A DNA stretch of 11,030 bases, from assembly GCA_023263735.1 (NCBI GenBank), contig JALQUQ010000065.1, forward strand, positions 1 through 11,030, in the 5' to 3' direction. The DNA is from Paracoccaceae bacterium (GTDB lineage Bacteria; Pseudomonadota; Alphaproteobacteria; Rhodobacterales; Rhodobacteraceae). Numbering within the stretch: the stretch's first letter is position 1; each line of letters opens with the position of its first letter. A program made the translations under genes and the position numbers. Below are positions 1-6,682 of the stretch, one piece after another. Below the pieces are notes generated by a model. That model made no database searches. It was given only the letters and a program-made list of their open reading frames with translations, and had not been told where the DNA came from.

Positions 1-692
1 GGTTCATCCAACTGACACAGGGCTCGCTCCGCCCCTTGCTGAACGATGCGCAGGTGCGGGCCTATCTGCGCTGGAATGCCTATGCGACCGGGGCCATCGT
101 TCTTTACGAATTCACGACCCATGGCTTTGATCTGGAGCCGCTGTTCCGCGAAACCCTGTTCAACGTGGTGTCAACCTTTTCCGGCACGGGCTTTGCCAGT
201 GTCGATCTTTCGGCTTGGGGGCCGTTTCCCTTTGTCGTGCTGATCGTGGTGGGCTTGATCGGGGGCTGCACCTCTTCGACCGGGTGTTCGGTCAAGGTCT
301 TTCGCTATCTGATCCTGTTCGAAGCGATCAAGGTTCAGATCCGCCAGTTGCTGAACCCGGCGGCCATCACCCGCCTGCGCTATGACGGGCGGCCTGTGGG
401 GCGCGATGTGGTGGATTCGGTGGTGGTGTTTTTCACCATGTTCATCCTGACCTTTGGTCTTTTGGCGGTCTGCCTGTCGATGACGGGGCTGGAAACAAAA
501 ACCTCGATCACCGCCGCTTGGACCTCGATCGCCAATGTCGGCCCGGTCTTTGGGCCAGAAGTGGGGCCAACGGGGTCGGTTCAGGGGTTTTCAACCAACG
601 CCAAGGTCTTGATGATGGCGGGCATGCTGATCGGGCGTCTAGAGCTTTTGTCGGTTTACGTGCTGTTCATGCGCCGCTTTTGGCGGGGCTAG
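1..692 (+). CDS. trkH: TrkH-family potassium uptake transporter, C-terminal part (5' end outside window)
   Basis: This is the membrane, ion-conducting subunit of a Trk-type K+ uptake system, which normally works with the cytoplasmic NAD-binding regulator TrkA. The frame is open from base 3 and ends at TAG 690-692, so about 229 C-terminal residues are visible. The TTG at 36 is internal, because recognisable protein precedes it (FIQLTQGSLRP). Two pore-loop filter regions can be read: STFSGTGFAS for the third repeat and NVGPVFG for the fourth, which is a slight variant of the NVGPGLG I expect. Between them lies GGCTSSTGCSVKVFR, a strong TrkH hallmark. Hydrophobic stretches (FVVLIVVGLIGG, VVVFFTMFILTFGLLAV, and the LIGRLELLSVYVLF end) fit the last transmembrane helices. 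The ending MRRFW is typical of the family. It converges on the next gene. No trkA is in view. Confidence 0.93.
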   Translation, partial: FIQLTQGSLRPLLNDAQVRAYLRWNAYATGAIVLYEFTTHGFDLEPLFRETLFNVVSTFSGTGFASVDLSAWGPFPFVVLIVVGLIGGCTSSTGCSVKVFRYLILFEAIKVQIRQLLNPAAITRLRYDGRPVGRDVVDSVVVFFTMFILTFGLLAVCLSMTGLETKTSITAAWTSIANVGPVFGPEVGPTGSVQGFSTNAKVLMMAGMLIGRLELLSVYVLFMRRFWRG

Positions 693-714
693 GGGCCCTG
701 TGACCCAAGGGCCC
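693..714 (+). terminator. Hairpin just after trkH
   Basis: GGGCCCT (693-699) is perfectly complementary to AGGGCCC (708-714), with an 8-nt loop, starting one base after the trkH stop. There is no T-run after it, so it is a poor intrinsic terminator alone. It could protect the 3' end or act with the neighbouring hairpin. Confidence 0.35.
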
Positions 715-729
715 GCGCCCCGCCCCATG

Positions 730-754
730 AAAAAGGGGCCCCGCAGGGCCCCTT
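730..754 (-). terminator. Intrinsic terminator of the minus-strand SPOR/trypsin-fold gene
   Basis: AAGGGGCCC (733-741) and GGGCCCCTT (746-754) form a perfect 9-bp stem around a 4-nt loop. Read on the minus strand it is followed by TTTTT (complement of 730-734), the layout of a rho-independent terminator, 21 bases beyond the stop codon at 776. On the + strand it lacks a T-run, so the orientation favours the minus-strand gene. Confidence 0.75.
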
Positions 755-775
755 GGTCTGAATTCACGAGCGACG

Positions 776-2608
776 TCAGTTCCAGCACGACACCAGAACC
801 GTCATCCCGGTGGCCAATCGGGTCAGGTCTTCGGGGGCCAGCGCACCCGAGGTTTCTGACCGTGGTGCCACACCCGCCTGTTTCAAAAGGGGCTGCAACG
901 CCTCGGCCGATACGGCAAATTCGACCCCTGCGGGCAGCACGCGGCTGCCTTGGGGCGCGCGCGGCAACAGCATGCCCAAGACGGCGCCCGTGCTGTCCAG
1001 AACCGGACCGCCCGCATCGCCCGCCAAGGTGCTGACGCCCAGACGCTTGATCCCCGCTTCGCCATTCAGGCCAGCGCCGTCATCCAGCGTGCCATAGGTG
1101 ATGACAGCCGAGGGCAGGGTGTCTTCGTAGGAATAGCCCGCAACGGCAATTTCAGACCCGATGCGGTCGGACGATCCCGAAAACCCGGCGGTTGCGGGGG
1201 CAGACAGGGCAACCTCGGGGCGCAGAACCGCAACGCCAAGCGCGTCATCCTTGGCCACGATCTTGGCATCGGTCACCCCGTCCAGCGTGATCCGCCCGCA
1301 TTGGGCAATCGCTTCGGTCGTGGTCACCACCGCACCGGCCTGATCGACATAAAAGCCCGACCGGCTGAAAATCGGGCGGCGGATTTCAAGGCCCGAGATC
1401 AGCCCCTTGCGGGTCGCATCCGACATGGCAACCATGCCCGGGTCCAAGGCCCGATCACCGACCGCGCGAAAGCTGGCCTGCATCTGGGGCAAAATGCGCG
1501 ACGCCTGAAGGGAGTCTTCGGGCGACCAGATCAGCAGGTAGCCCTTGATCAGCCCCCCGGTCAATTCGGCATAGGCATAGCTTTCGATGGTCGGACCCTT
1601 GCCATTGATCTCGAACGACCGTTCCCCGCGCTTGCGATCCCCCTCCAGCGGAATGACCGACAGCGTTTGCAAGATGTCATAAAGCCCATAAAGCGTGGCC
1701 TTGTCGCCCGGCTGCGAAATCAGGATGACGCGCGGCCCGCCTTCGGATTTGGCGTTGAAATGGGCAAAGGGCGGCTCGTAATGGTCAAAGGCCACCAGAC
1801 CCATCGGCAAGGAAATCTCGATCCCGGCTTCCGGCTCCACCACGGTTTCAAAGCCAAAACTTGCGATGTCTTGCTGCCAGGCGGTCGTCAATTCCGCCCG
1901 CTGGCGTGTGGTCAGAATCCCGGTCGGATCATAACCCTTTTCGGTTTGCCATGCCGCCATCGACCGGCGGGTGCCCGACCCATACGAGCCATCGATGGTC
2001 GAGGTATAATGGCCAAACCATTGCAACGCGCGCTGAAGGTCTTTCTTTTCGTCGGCGCTCAGCGCGGCTTCGGACCGGCGGGCCTCATTCGGGGTTTCTT
2101 CAACCACTTGAACCGGCTCGGGGGTGTGTTCGGTCACCGTTTCGGCGGGGGCTGCGCTGTCCAACGGCTTTTCTTCGACCGTGGCCAAGGGGGCGACCGG
2201 GGTCACCGGAACCTCACCCGCCGCCGGATAGAATTGCGCAGCGAAATTCGAGCCATCGGTCAGAAAACTGTCTGGCGGGATCAGATTTTCCCGGCGCAGT
2301 TCCAGCAGCCGGACCGAAGCCAGTTCACGCGGAAAGGGGCCGATGGCCACGGCAAAAAACCGCGTCCGCAATTCAAAGCCGACCACACTGTCAAAGGCCG
2401 CAGCATAGGCATGGGCGCGTGTTTTCGCCTCGTCCAGCGTCGGAAGGGCCTGAATTTGAATGTAACTTGACTCTTGTGCCGCAGCAGGAAGGGCCTTGCC
2501 CAAAACCAGCATCAGCATCATGAAATACACCCGCAGCCCCTGTCCAAGGACAGCTTTCGCGGCATTGAAACCTCGCATTGATCTTTCCACCCTCTCAAGT
2601 CCACTCAT
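776..2608 (-). CDS. Exported SPOR / peptidoglycan-binding protein with a trypsin-fold domain, probably catalytically inactive
   Basis: A 610-aa protein with a signal peptide: the hydrophobic core VYFMMLMLVLG (27-37) is followed by KALPAAAQ, with likely cleavage near residue 44 and an envelope location. Residues 48-118 resemble a SPOR (denuded-glycan-binding) domain, beginning YIQIQALPTLDEA. A Pro/Glu/Ala-rich linker spans about 132-183, and a PG_binding_1-like segment about 185-240 (TIDGSYGSGTRRSMAAWQ). Residues 255-390 are not recognised. A trypsin-like domain occupies about 405-580 (SGFYVDQAGAVVTT, then GDAGGPVLD). The nucleophile position is Ala532 (codon GCG), and the usual His segment after VVTT reads TEAIAQC, so activity is doubtful. 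Only two cysteines exist (437, 608). Start: ATG 2608 follows AGGG at short spacing; ATG 2578 (residue 11) follows a GGTGGAAAG stretch, gives a more usual signal-peptide n-region and may be the true start. NCBI-style names for relatives are trypsin-like peptidase or peptidoglycan-binding protein. Confidence 0.85.
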   Translation of the reverse strand: MSGLERVERSMRGFNAAKAVLGQGLRVYFMMLMLVLGKALPAAAQESSYIQIQALPTLDEAKTRAHAYAAAFDSVVGFELRTRFFAVAIGPFPRELASVRLLELRRENLIPPDSFLTDGSNFAAQFYPAAGEVPVTPVAPLATVEEKPLDSAAPAETVTEHTPEPVQVVEETPNEARRSEAALSADEKKDLQRALQWFGHYTSTIDGSYGSGTRRSMAAWQTEKGYDPTGILTTRQRAELTTAWQQDIASFGFETVVEPEAGIEISLPMGLVAFDHYEPPFAHFNAKSEGGPRVILISQPGDKATLYGLYDILQTLSVIPLEGDRKRGERSFEINGKGPTIESYAYAELTGGLIKGYLLIWSPEDSLQASRILPQMQASFRAVGDRALDPGMVAMSDATRKGLISGLEIRRPIFSRSGFYVDQAGAVVTTTEAIAQCGRITLDGVTDAKIVAKDDALGVAVLRPEVALSAPATAGFSGSSDRIGSEIAVAGYSYEDTLPSAVITYGTLDDGAGLNGEAGIKRLGVSTLAGDAGGPVLDSTGAVLGMLLPRAPQGSRVLPAGVEFAVSAEALQPLLKQAGVAPRSETSGALAPEDLTRLATGMTVLVSCWN

Positions 2609-2673
2609 CGCACCCTAAAGTCGGCTTTCGGGCGATGCCATGGGGTTTTCACACCGATCACGCATGTTTGGCG

Positions 2674-2686
2674 TGTTTCGGAAACA
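2674..2686. promoter_or_regulatory. Perfect 13-bp palindrome in the divergent intergenic region
   Basis: TGTTTC-G-GAAACA is a perfect 6-1-6 inverted repeat. An outer ATGTTT (2664-2669) also matches AAACAT (2682-2687). It lies 65 bases upstream of ATG 2608 of the minus-strand gene and about 60 bases upstream of the proposed glyQ -35. It could be an operator for either gene. No regulator family is assigned. Confidence 0.35.
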
Positions 2687-2746
2687 TTTCTGCACAAAAA
2701 CCTTGGCCAGTTGCGGCCTGCGGCGCATTCGCAGACCCGCGCCGCA

Positions 2747-2775
2747 TTGACCCTTTGCCGCCCGTTGCCTATGAC
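2747..2775 (+). promoter_or_regulatory. Sigma70-like promoter of the glyQ operon
   Basis: A TTGACC -35 element (2747-2752) and a TATGAC -10 element (2770-2775) are separated by exactly 17 bases, close to the sigma70 consensus. Transcription would begin near 2782, giving a leader of about 65 nt before glyQ. This is the best promoter match I could find by eye in the window. Confidence 0.6.
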
Positions 2776-2781
2776 ACGCCT

Positions 2782-2819
2782 GAAAATCGGGGGGTCGCAT
2801 CGGCCCCTTTCTTTGTCTT
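2782..2819 (+). promoter_or_regulatory. Terminator-like hairpin in the glyQ leader (possible attenuator)
   Basis: GGGGTCG (2791-2797) pairs with CGGCCCC (2801-2807), with one G-U pair and a CAT loop, and is followed directly by TTTCTTTGTCTT (2808-2819). An outer GAAA (2782-2785) could add pairs with TTTC (2808-2811). It sits between the proposed start site and the glyQ ribosome binding site. The shape resembles an intrinsic terminator, but the U-tract is interrupted and the loop is only 3 nt, so attenuation is an inference. Confidence 0.35.
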
Positions 2820-2846
2820 GATCCCAGGCCCGAAGGAACGCAATCC

Positions 2847-3776
2847 ATGTCCGCCGCTCCCGTGACCGCGCCGCGCTCGTTTCAGGAAATCATCCTGCGG
2901 CTTCAGAATTATTGGGCCGACAAAGGCTGCGCCGTCTTGCAGCCCTATGACATGGAAGTGGGGGCGGGCACCTTTCACCCGGCCACCACGTTGCGCAGTC
3001 TGGGGACCAAGCCTTGGGCCGCAGCCTATGTGCAGCCCTCGCGCCGCCCGACCGATGGCCGCTATGGCGAAAACCCGAACCGGTTGCAGCATTATTACCA
3101 ATATCAGGTGATCATCAAACCATCGCCCGCCGACATGCAAGATTTGTATCTGGGCTCCTTGGCCGCGATCGGCCTTGATCCCTCGTTGCACGATATCCGC
3201 TTTGTCGAGGATGACTGGGAATCCCCGACCTTGGGCGCCTGGGGTCTGGGCTGGGAAGTCTGGTGCGACGGGATGGAAGTGTCGCAGTTCACCTATTTCC
3301 AGCAGGTCGGCGGCCATGATTGCAAACCGGTTTCGGGCGAGCTGACCTATGGTTTGGAACGTCTGGCCATGTATGTCCTGGGCATCGATCACGTCATGGA
3401 TATGCCCTTCAACAACCCGGCGTCTCCCATTCCGTTGAAATATGGCGATATCTTCCGCCAGACCGAGGAAGAATACAGCCGCCACAACTTTGACGGCGCC
3501 ACCACCGACATGCTGTTCCAGCATTTCAAGGATGCCGAGGCCGAATGCGAACGTCTGTTGTCGCAGCCCGCCGATGACCCAAAGACCGGCAAGCGGATCA
3601 TCATGGCCCATCCGGCCTATGACCAGACGATCAAGGCGAGCCATCTCTTTAACCTTCTGGATGCGCGGGGCGTGATTTCGGTCACCGAACGTCAGGCCTA
3701 TATCGGGCGTGTGCGGGCCTTGGCCAAGAAATGCGCCGATGCCTTCCGCCAGACCGAAGCCGGGGCAGACGCATGA
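2847..3776 (+). CDS. glyQ: Glycine--tRNA ligase, alpha subunit
   Basis: This is the catalytic-core subunit of the bacterial alpha2beta2 glycyl-tRNA synthetase, a class II enzyme that activates glycine with ATP and charges tRNA-Gly in the cytoplasm together with GlyS. The protein has 309 aa, normal for the family. The N-terminus holds [20 protein letters not shown] (19-38) and the GAGTFHPAT segment (39-47). Motif 2 is around 61-90, with [15 protein letters not shown] and [35 protein letters not shown] stretch lies at 132-151, and motif 3 is [14 protein letters not shown] (164-177). The ATG is preceded by AAGGAA (2833-2838) at 8-base spacing. It is first in an operon with the small membrane protein, which it overlaps by ATGA, and glyS. 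Transcription is likely from the promoter at 2747-2775. Confidence 0.98.
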   Translation: MSAAPVTAPRSFQEIILRLQNYWADKGCAVLQPYDMEVGAGTFHPATTLRSLGTKPWAAAYVQPSRRPTDGRYGENPNRLQHYYQYQVIIKPSPADMQDLYLGSLAAIGLDPSLHDIRFVEDDWESPTLGAWGLGWEVWCDGMEVSQFTYFQQVGGHDCKPVSGELTYGLERLAMYVLGIDHVMDMPFNNPASPIPLKYGDIFRQTEEEYSRHNFDGATTDMLFQHFKDAEAECERLLSQPADDPKTGKRIIMAHPAYDQTIKASHLFNLLDARGVISVTERQAYIGRVRALAKKCADAFRQTEAGADA

Positions 3777-4249
3777 CTGGGAAAATTGCAGCAGGTGTTA
3801 TCGTGTTGACCGCATTGGTCGCGGGCGTGGTTCTCTATTGGACCCAAGTCTATGCGTTTTACAAAGACGTGGCCTTCACCCCGGGGCAAGAGGTGATGTT
3901 GACCTCGATCACCACCGGCAAGCCCGAGCCGATCTTGACGGCGGGCGTCACCGGAATTGATGCCGACAGCTCGCCCATCCGGTTTCGCGCCTGCTTTACC
4001 ACGCCCCTGTCGCAGGCGATGCTGTCCGAAACCTTTGTCGCCTATGAAGGGGCAGAACCCCTGACAGCGCCCAAATGGTTCGACTGCTTCAACGCCTATG
4101 AAATCGGCACCGCTCTGGAAAAGGGCGAAGCTCTGGCCTTTTTGTCCGAGGCAAACGTCTCTCAGGATGTTGACCGCGTCGTCGCCGTCTTTCCCGATGG
4201 CCGCGCCTATGCCTGGACCCAACTGAACCCCGCCGCCAAGGATAAATGA
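3773..4249 (+). CDS. Small membrane-anchored protein between glyQ and glyS (DUF6446-like)
   Basis: A 158-aa protein with one N-terminal hydrophobic helix (about residues 5-24, [19 protein letters not shown]) and the rest probably periplasmic; it is an anchor rather than a cleaved signal, since no AxA site follows. The soluble part contains [13 protein letters not shown] and the segment [14 protein letters not shown], whose two cysteines are the only ones in the protein, so they may form a disulfide. The start is ATG 3773, overlapping the glyQ stop as ATGA, which implies translational coupling; longer upstream frames run inside glyQ. From memory this matches a Rhodobacterales family named DUF6446 that sits at this same place. 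I recall relatives with a longer, Cys-containing C-terminus, whereas this one ends QLNPAAKDK. No function is known to me and no synthetase-like motif is present. Confidence 0.85.
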   Translation: MTGKIAAGVIVLTALVAGVVLYWTQVYAFYKDVAFTPGQEVMLTSITTGKPEPILTAGVTGIDADSSPIRFRACFTTPLSQAMLSETFVAYEGAEPLTAPKWFDCFNAYEIGTALEKGEALAFLSEANVSQDVDRVVAVFPDGRAYAWTQLNPAAKDK

Positions 4250-4250
4250 C

Positions 4251-6473
4251 ATGACCGATCTCTTGATCGAACTCTTTTCCGAAGAAATCCCGGCGCGCAT
4301 GCAGGCCCGTGCCCGCGACGACCTGAAAAAGCTGGTGACCGACGGCTTGGTGACGGCGGGCCTGACCTATGCCGCGGCCGGGGCGTTTTCGACCCCCCGC
4401 CGCCTGACCCTGACGATCGAGGGCCTCAGCCCCCGCTCCAGCGCCGTCCGCGAAGAGCGCAAGGGCCCCAGCGTCTCGGCCCCGCAGGCCGCGCTGGAAG
4501 GCTTCCTCCGCTCGACCGGCCTGACGCTGGACCAGTTGGAAAAACGCGCCGACAAAAAGGGCGAAACCTGGTTTGCCGTGATCGAACGCCCCGGCCGCGC
4601 CGCCGAAGAGATCATCGCCGAAGTGCTGGAAGCCACGATCCGCAATTTCCCCTGGCCGAAATCCATGCGGTGGGGCGCGGGGCAATTGCGGTGGGTGCGC
4701 CCGCTGCATTCGATCCTGTGCCTGCTCAGCGATGATACCGGCGCCCATGTGGTGCCGGTGACGGTCGATCACATCCCCTCGGGCAACACGACCGAAGGCC
4801 ACCGCTTCCTCTCGCCGGGCCGTTTTGCGGTGACCAGTTTTGACGATTACGCAACGAAACTCAAACGCGCCCATGTCATCCTTGACAGCGCCGAGCGGGA
4901 ACAGGCGATCTGGCAAACCGCCCAGAACCTCGCCTTTGCCGCCGGGTTGGAACTGGTCGAAGACCGCGGCCTCCTGACCGAAGTGGCGGGCCTCGTCGAA
5001 TGGCCGGTGCCGCTGATGGGCCGTATCGCCGATCAATTCCTGTCCCTCCCGCCCGAGGTTTTGCAGACCTCGATGAAAGAGCACCAAAAATTCTTCTCGG
5101 TCCGCAATCCGAAAACCGGCCGGATCGAGGGCTTTGTCACGGTGGCCAACACCGAAACCTCGGATCAGGGCGCCACCATCCTCAAGGGCAACCAAAAGGT
5201 GCTGACCGCCCGCCTGTCCGACGCCAAATTCTTCTGGGAAAACGACCTGCGCGTCGCCAAGGCCGGCATGGGCGAATGGGAAGAGGGGCTGAAAGCCGTC
5301 ACCTTCCACAACAAACTGGGCTCTCAGGCCGACCGCATCGCCCGCATTGCGGCGCTGGCGCGCGACATCGCCCCCTTGGTCGGCGCCGATGCCGCACAGG
5401 CCGAACGCGCGGCCAAACTGGCCAAACTCGACCTCCGCTCGGCCATGGTCGGCGAATTCCCCGAGTTGCAGGGCCTGATGGGCATGTATTACGCCAAAGC
5501 CGCGGGTGAGCCCGAGGCCGTGGCCCATGCCGCCCGCGACCATTACTCGCCGCTCGGCCCGTCCGATGATGTGCCCACCGATCCGGTCTCCGTCGCCGTC
5601 GCCTTGGCCGACAAGATCGACACGCTGACCGGATTCTGGGCCATCGACGAAAAACCCACCGGCTCGAAAGACCCCTTCGCGCTCCGCCGCGCGGCCTTGG
5701 GGGTGACGCGTCTGATCCTTGCCAATGATCTGCGCCTGAAACTCGACCGCCTGTTTGACGCCCATATCCTGCGCCACCAGATCCGCCATGACACGGATAC
5801 GGACAACGCCTCCCTGATCGACACACTCCTCGGCTCGGTCCTCTCCAATGGCGTCTTCGGCGAAATCACCCGCGCTTTGATCGCCCCCTTGGAATCCAGC
5901 GCACCCGATTGGTTGGTCCGCCTGACCGGCCATGATCCGGCCTTGTCCCACGACCTCCTCTCCTTCTTCCACGACCGCCTGAAGGTCTTCCTGAAAGATC
6001 AGGGCATCCGCCACGACGTGATCGACGCCTGCCTGACCATGCCGGGCAATGACGACCTCTCCCTCCTCGTCAAACGGGCCACGGCGCTGAACGCAACCTT
6101 GGACACCGAAGACGGCAAGAACCTCGTTGCGGGCTTCAAACGCGCCAACAACATCGTGACGCAGGCCGAGGCCAAGGATGGTGTCGAATACTCCTTCGGC
6201 GCCGATCCCAAATTCGCCGAAACCGACAGCGAGCGCGCCCTCTTCACCGCCCTCGATCAGGCCGAGGCGCAGATCACCCCGGCCATGAAGGCCGAGGATT
6301 TTTCCGCCGCGATGCAGGCCATGGCCGCCCTGCGCGCCCCGATCGACGCCTTCTTCACCGAGGTTCAGATCAACACCGAAAACGAGATCATCCGCCGCAA
6401 CCGCCTGAACCTCCTCCACCGCATCCGCGGGGTCTGCCTCGGCGTCGCCGATCTGACCAAACTCGACGGCTGA
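4251..6473 (+). CDS. glyS: Glycine--tRNA ligase, beta subunit
   Basis: The beta subunit of the alpha2beta2 glycyl-tRNA synthetase mainly recognises and binds tRNA-Gly and is essential for charging with GlyQ. The protein has 740 aa, slightly longer than the roughly 690-700 usual in E. coli-type GlyS. It starts MTDLLIELFSEEIPARMQ, an unmistakable family N-terminus. Further signatures are FPWPKSMRWG (133-142), VEWPVPLMG with LQTSMKEHQKFF (249-282), the HD-like stretch GEFPELQGLMGMYYA (401-415), DKIDTLTGFW (454-463) and SKDPFALRRAALG (472-484). A DALR-type anticodon-binding domain fits the last ~130 residues, around the RNRLNLLHRI end. AAGGA lies 8 bases before the ATG, and the upstream gene stops at 4249, one base before the start. 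Leucine CTC and other C-ending codons are much commoner here than in the genes on either side. Confidence 0.98.
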   Translation: MTDLLIELFSEEIPARMQARARDDLKKLVTDGLVTAGLTYAAAGAFSTPRRLTLTIEGLSPRSSAVREERKGPSVSAPQAALEGFLRSTGLTLDQLEKRADKKGETWFAVIERPGRAAEEIIAEVLEATIRNFPWPKSMRWGAGQLRWVRPLHSILCLLSDDTGAHVVPVTVDHIPSGNTTEGHRFLSPGRFAVTSFDDYATKLKRAHVILDSAEREQAIWQTAQNLAFAAGLELVEDRGLLTEVAGLVEWPVPLMGRIADQFLSLPPEVLQTSMKEHQKFFSVRNPKTGRIEGFVTVANTETSDQGATILKGNQKVLTARLSDAKFFWENDLRVAKAGMGEWEEGLKAVTFHNKLGSQADRIARIAALARDIAPLVGADAAQAERAAKLAKLDLRSAMVGEFPELQGLMGMYYAKAAGEPEAVAHAARDHYSPLGPSDDVPTDPVSVAVALADKIDTLTGFWAIDEKPTGSKDPFALRRAALGVTRLILANDLRLKLDRLFDAHILRHQIRHDTDTDNASLIDTLLGSVLSNGVFGEITRALIAPLESSAPDWLVRLTGHDPALSHDLLSFFHDRLKVFLKDQGIRHDVIDACLTMPGNDDLSLLVKRATALNATLDTEDGKNLVAGFKRANNIVTQAEAKDGVEYSFGADPKFAETDSERALFTALDQAEAQITPAMKAEDFSAAMQAMAALRAPIDAFFTEVQINTENEIIRRNRLNLLHRIRGVCLGVADLTKLDG

Positions 6474-6487
6474 TCCGCCTTTATCTT

Positions 6488-6531
6488 GGCCAAAATATCC
6501 TCGGGGGGAGGATTTTGGCCCGCCAAAATCC
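6488..6531 (+). repeat. Intergenic hairpin element with two mutually exclusive stems
   Basis: GGCCAAAAT...CCTC (6488-6502) can pair with GAGGATTTTGGCC (6508-6520), leaving a 2-nt bulge. The middle segment GGATTTTGG (6510-6518) can instead pair perfectly with CCAAAATCC (6523-6531) over a 4-nt loop. Both structures lie directly after the glyS stop and before the strong terminator. From memory, very similar CCAAAATATCC-type sequences are scattered between genes in Rhodobacterales genomes, so I treat this as a member of a dispersed repeat. Only this locus is visible in the window. Confidence 0.5.
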
Positions 6532-6535
6532 GGCA

Positions 6536-6562
6536 GGGGGGCAGACAGCCCCCCTTTTTCTT
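6536..6562 (+). terminator. Intrinsic terminator of the glyQ-glyS operon
   Basis: GGGGGGC (6536-6542) pairs perfectly with GCCCCCC (6548-6554) around the loop AGACA and is followed by TTTTTCTT. A strong GC stem, short loop and T-run make this a classic rho-independent terminator, 63 bases after the glyS stop. It separates the operon from the next gene, so that gene needs its own promoter. I see no convincing -35/-10 pair between 6563 and 6668. Confidence 0.85.
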
Positions 6563-6668
6563 GACCCGTTTTTTGGCCCGGGGCCGGGGGTAGGGGCGAA
6601 AACCAGCGCTCTTTACCGCAATCCTTCCCTTGCCTGACGATAGAATTGGCGTAAGGTCGGGGCGTTCA

Positions 6669-6674
6669 AAAGGA
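6669..6674 (+). promoter_or_regulatory. Ribosome binding site fixing a GTG start
   Basis: AAAGGA ends 8 bases before GTG 6683 and is the reason for choosing that non-ATG start for the dikinase-like gene. Confidence 0.7.
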
Positions 6675-6682
6675 TTGCCGCA

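Noticed and set aside
950..2470. A 506-codon + strand frame opposite the SPOR/trypsin-fold gene
   Set aside because: The minus-strand reading has a signal peptide, ordered domains and a terminator; the + strand reading is Arg/Gly/Gln-rich without motifs.
2771..2821. A possible 16-codon leader peptide (ATG 2771 to TGA 2821) before glyQ
   Set aside because: Its ATG lies inside the proposed -10 element, so it would not be transcribed; it has no ribosome binding site and no run of glycine codons to support attenuation by translation.
2782..2846. T-box riboswitch for glyQS
   Set aside because: The leader is only about 65 nt and shows no T-box bulge sequence or specifier stem; T-boxes are not expected in alphaproteobacteria.
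4089..6419. A 776-codon open frame on the minus strand opposite glyS
   Set aside because: glyS is certain on the + strand. The antisense frame is Gly/His/Gln/Arg-rich low-information protein, as expected when a C-ending codon pattern is read backwards, and has no recognisable domain.
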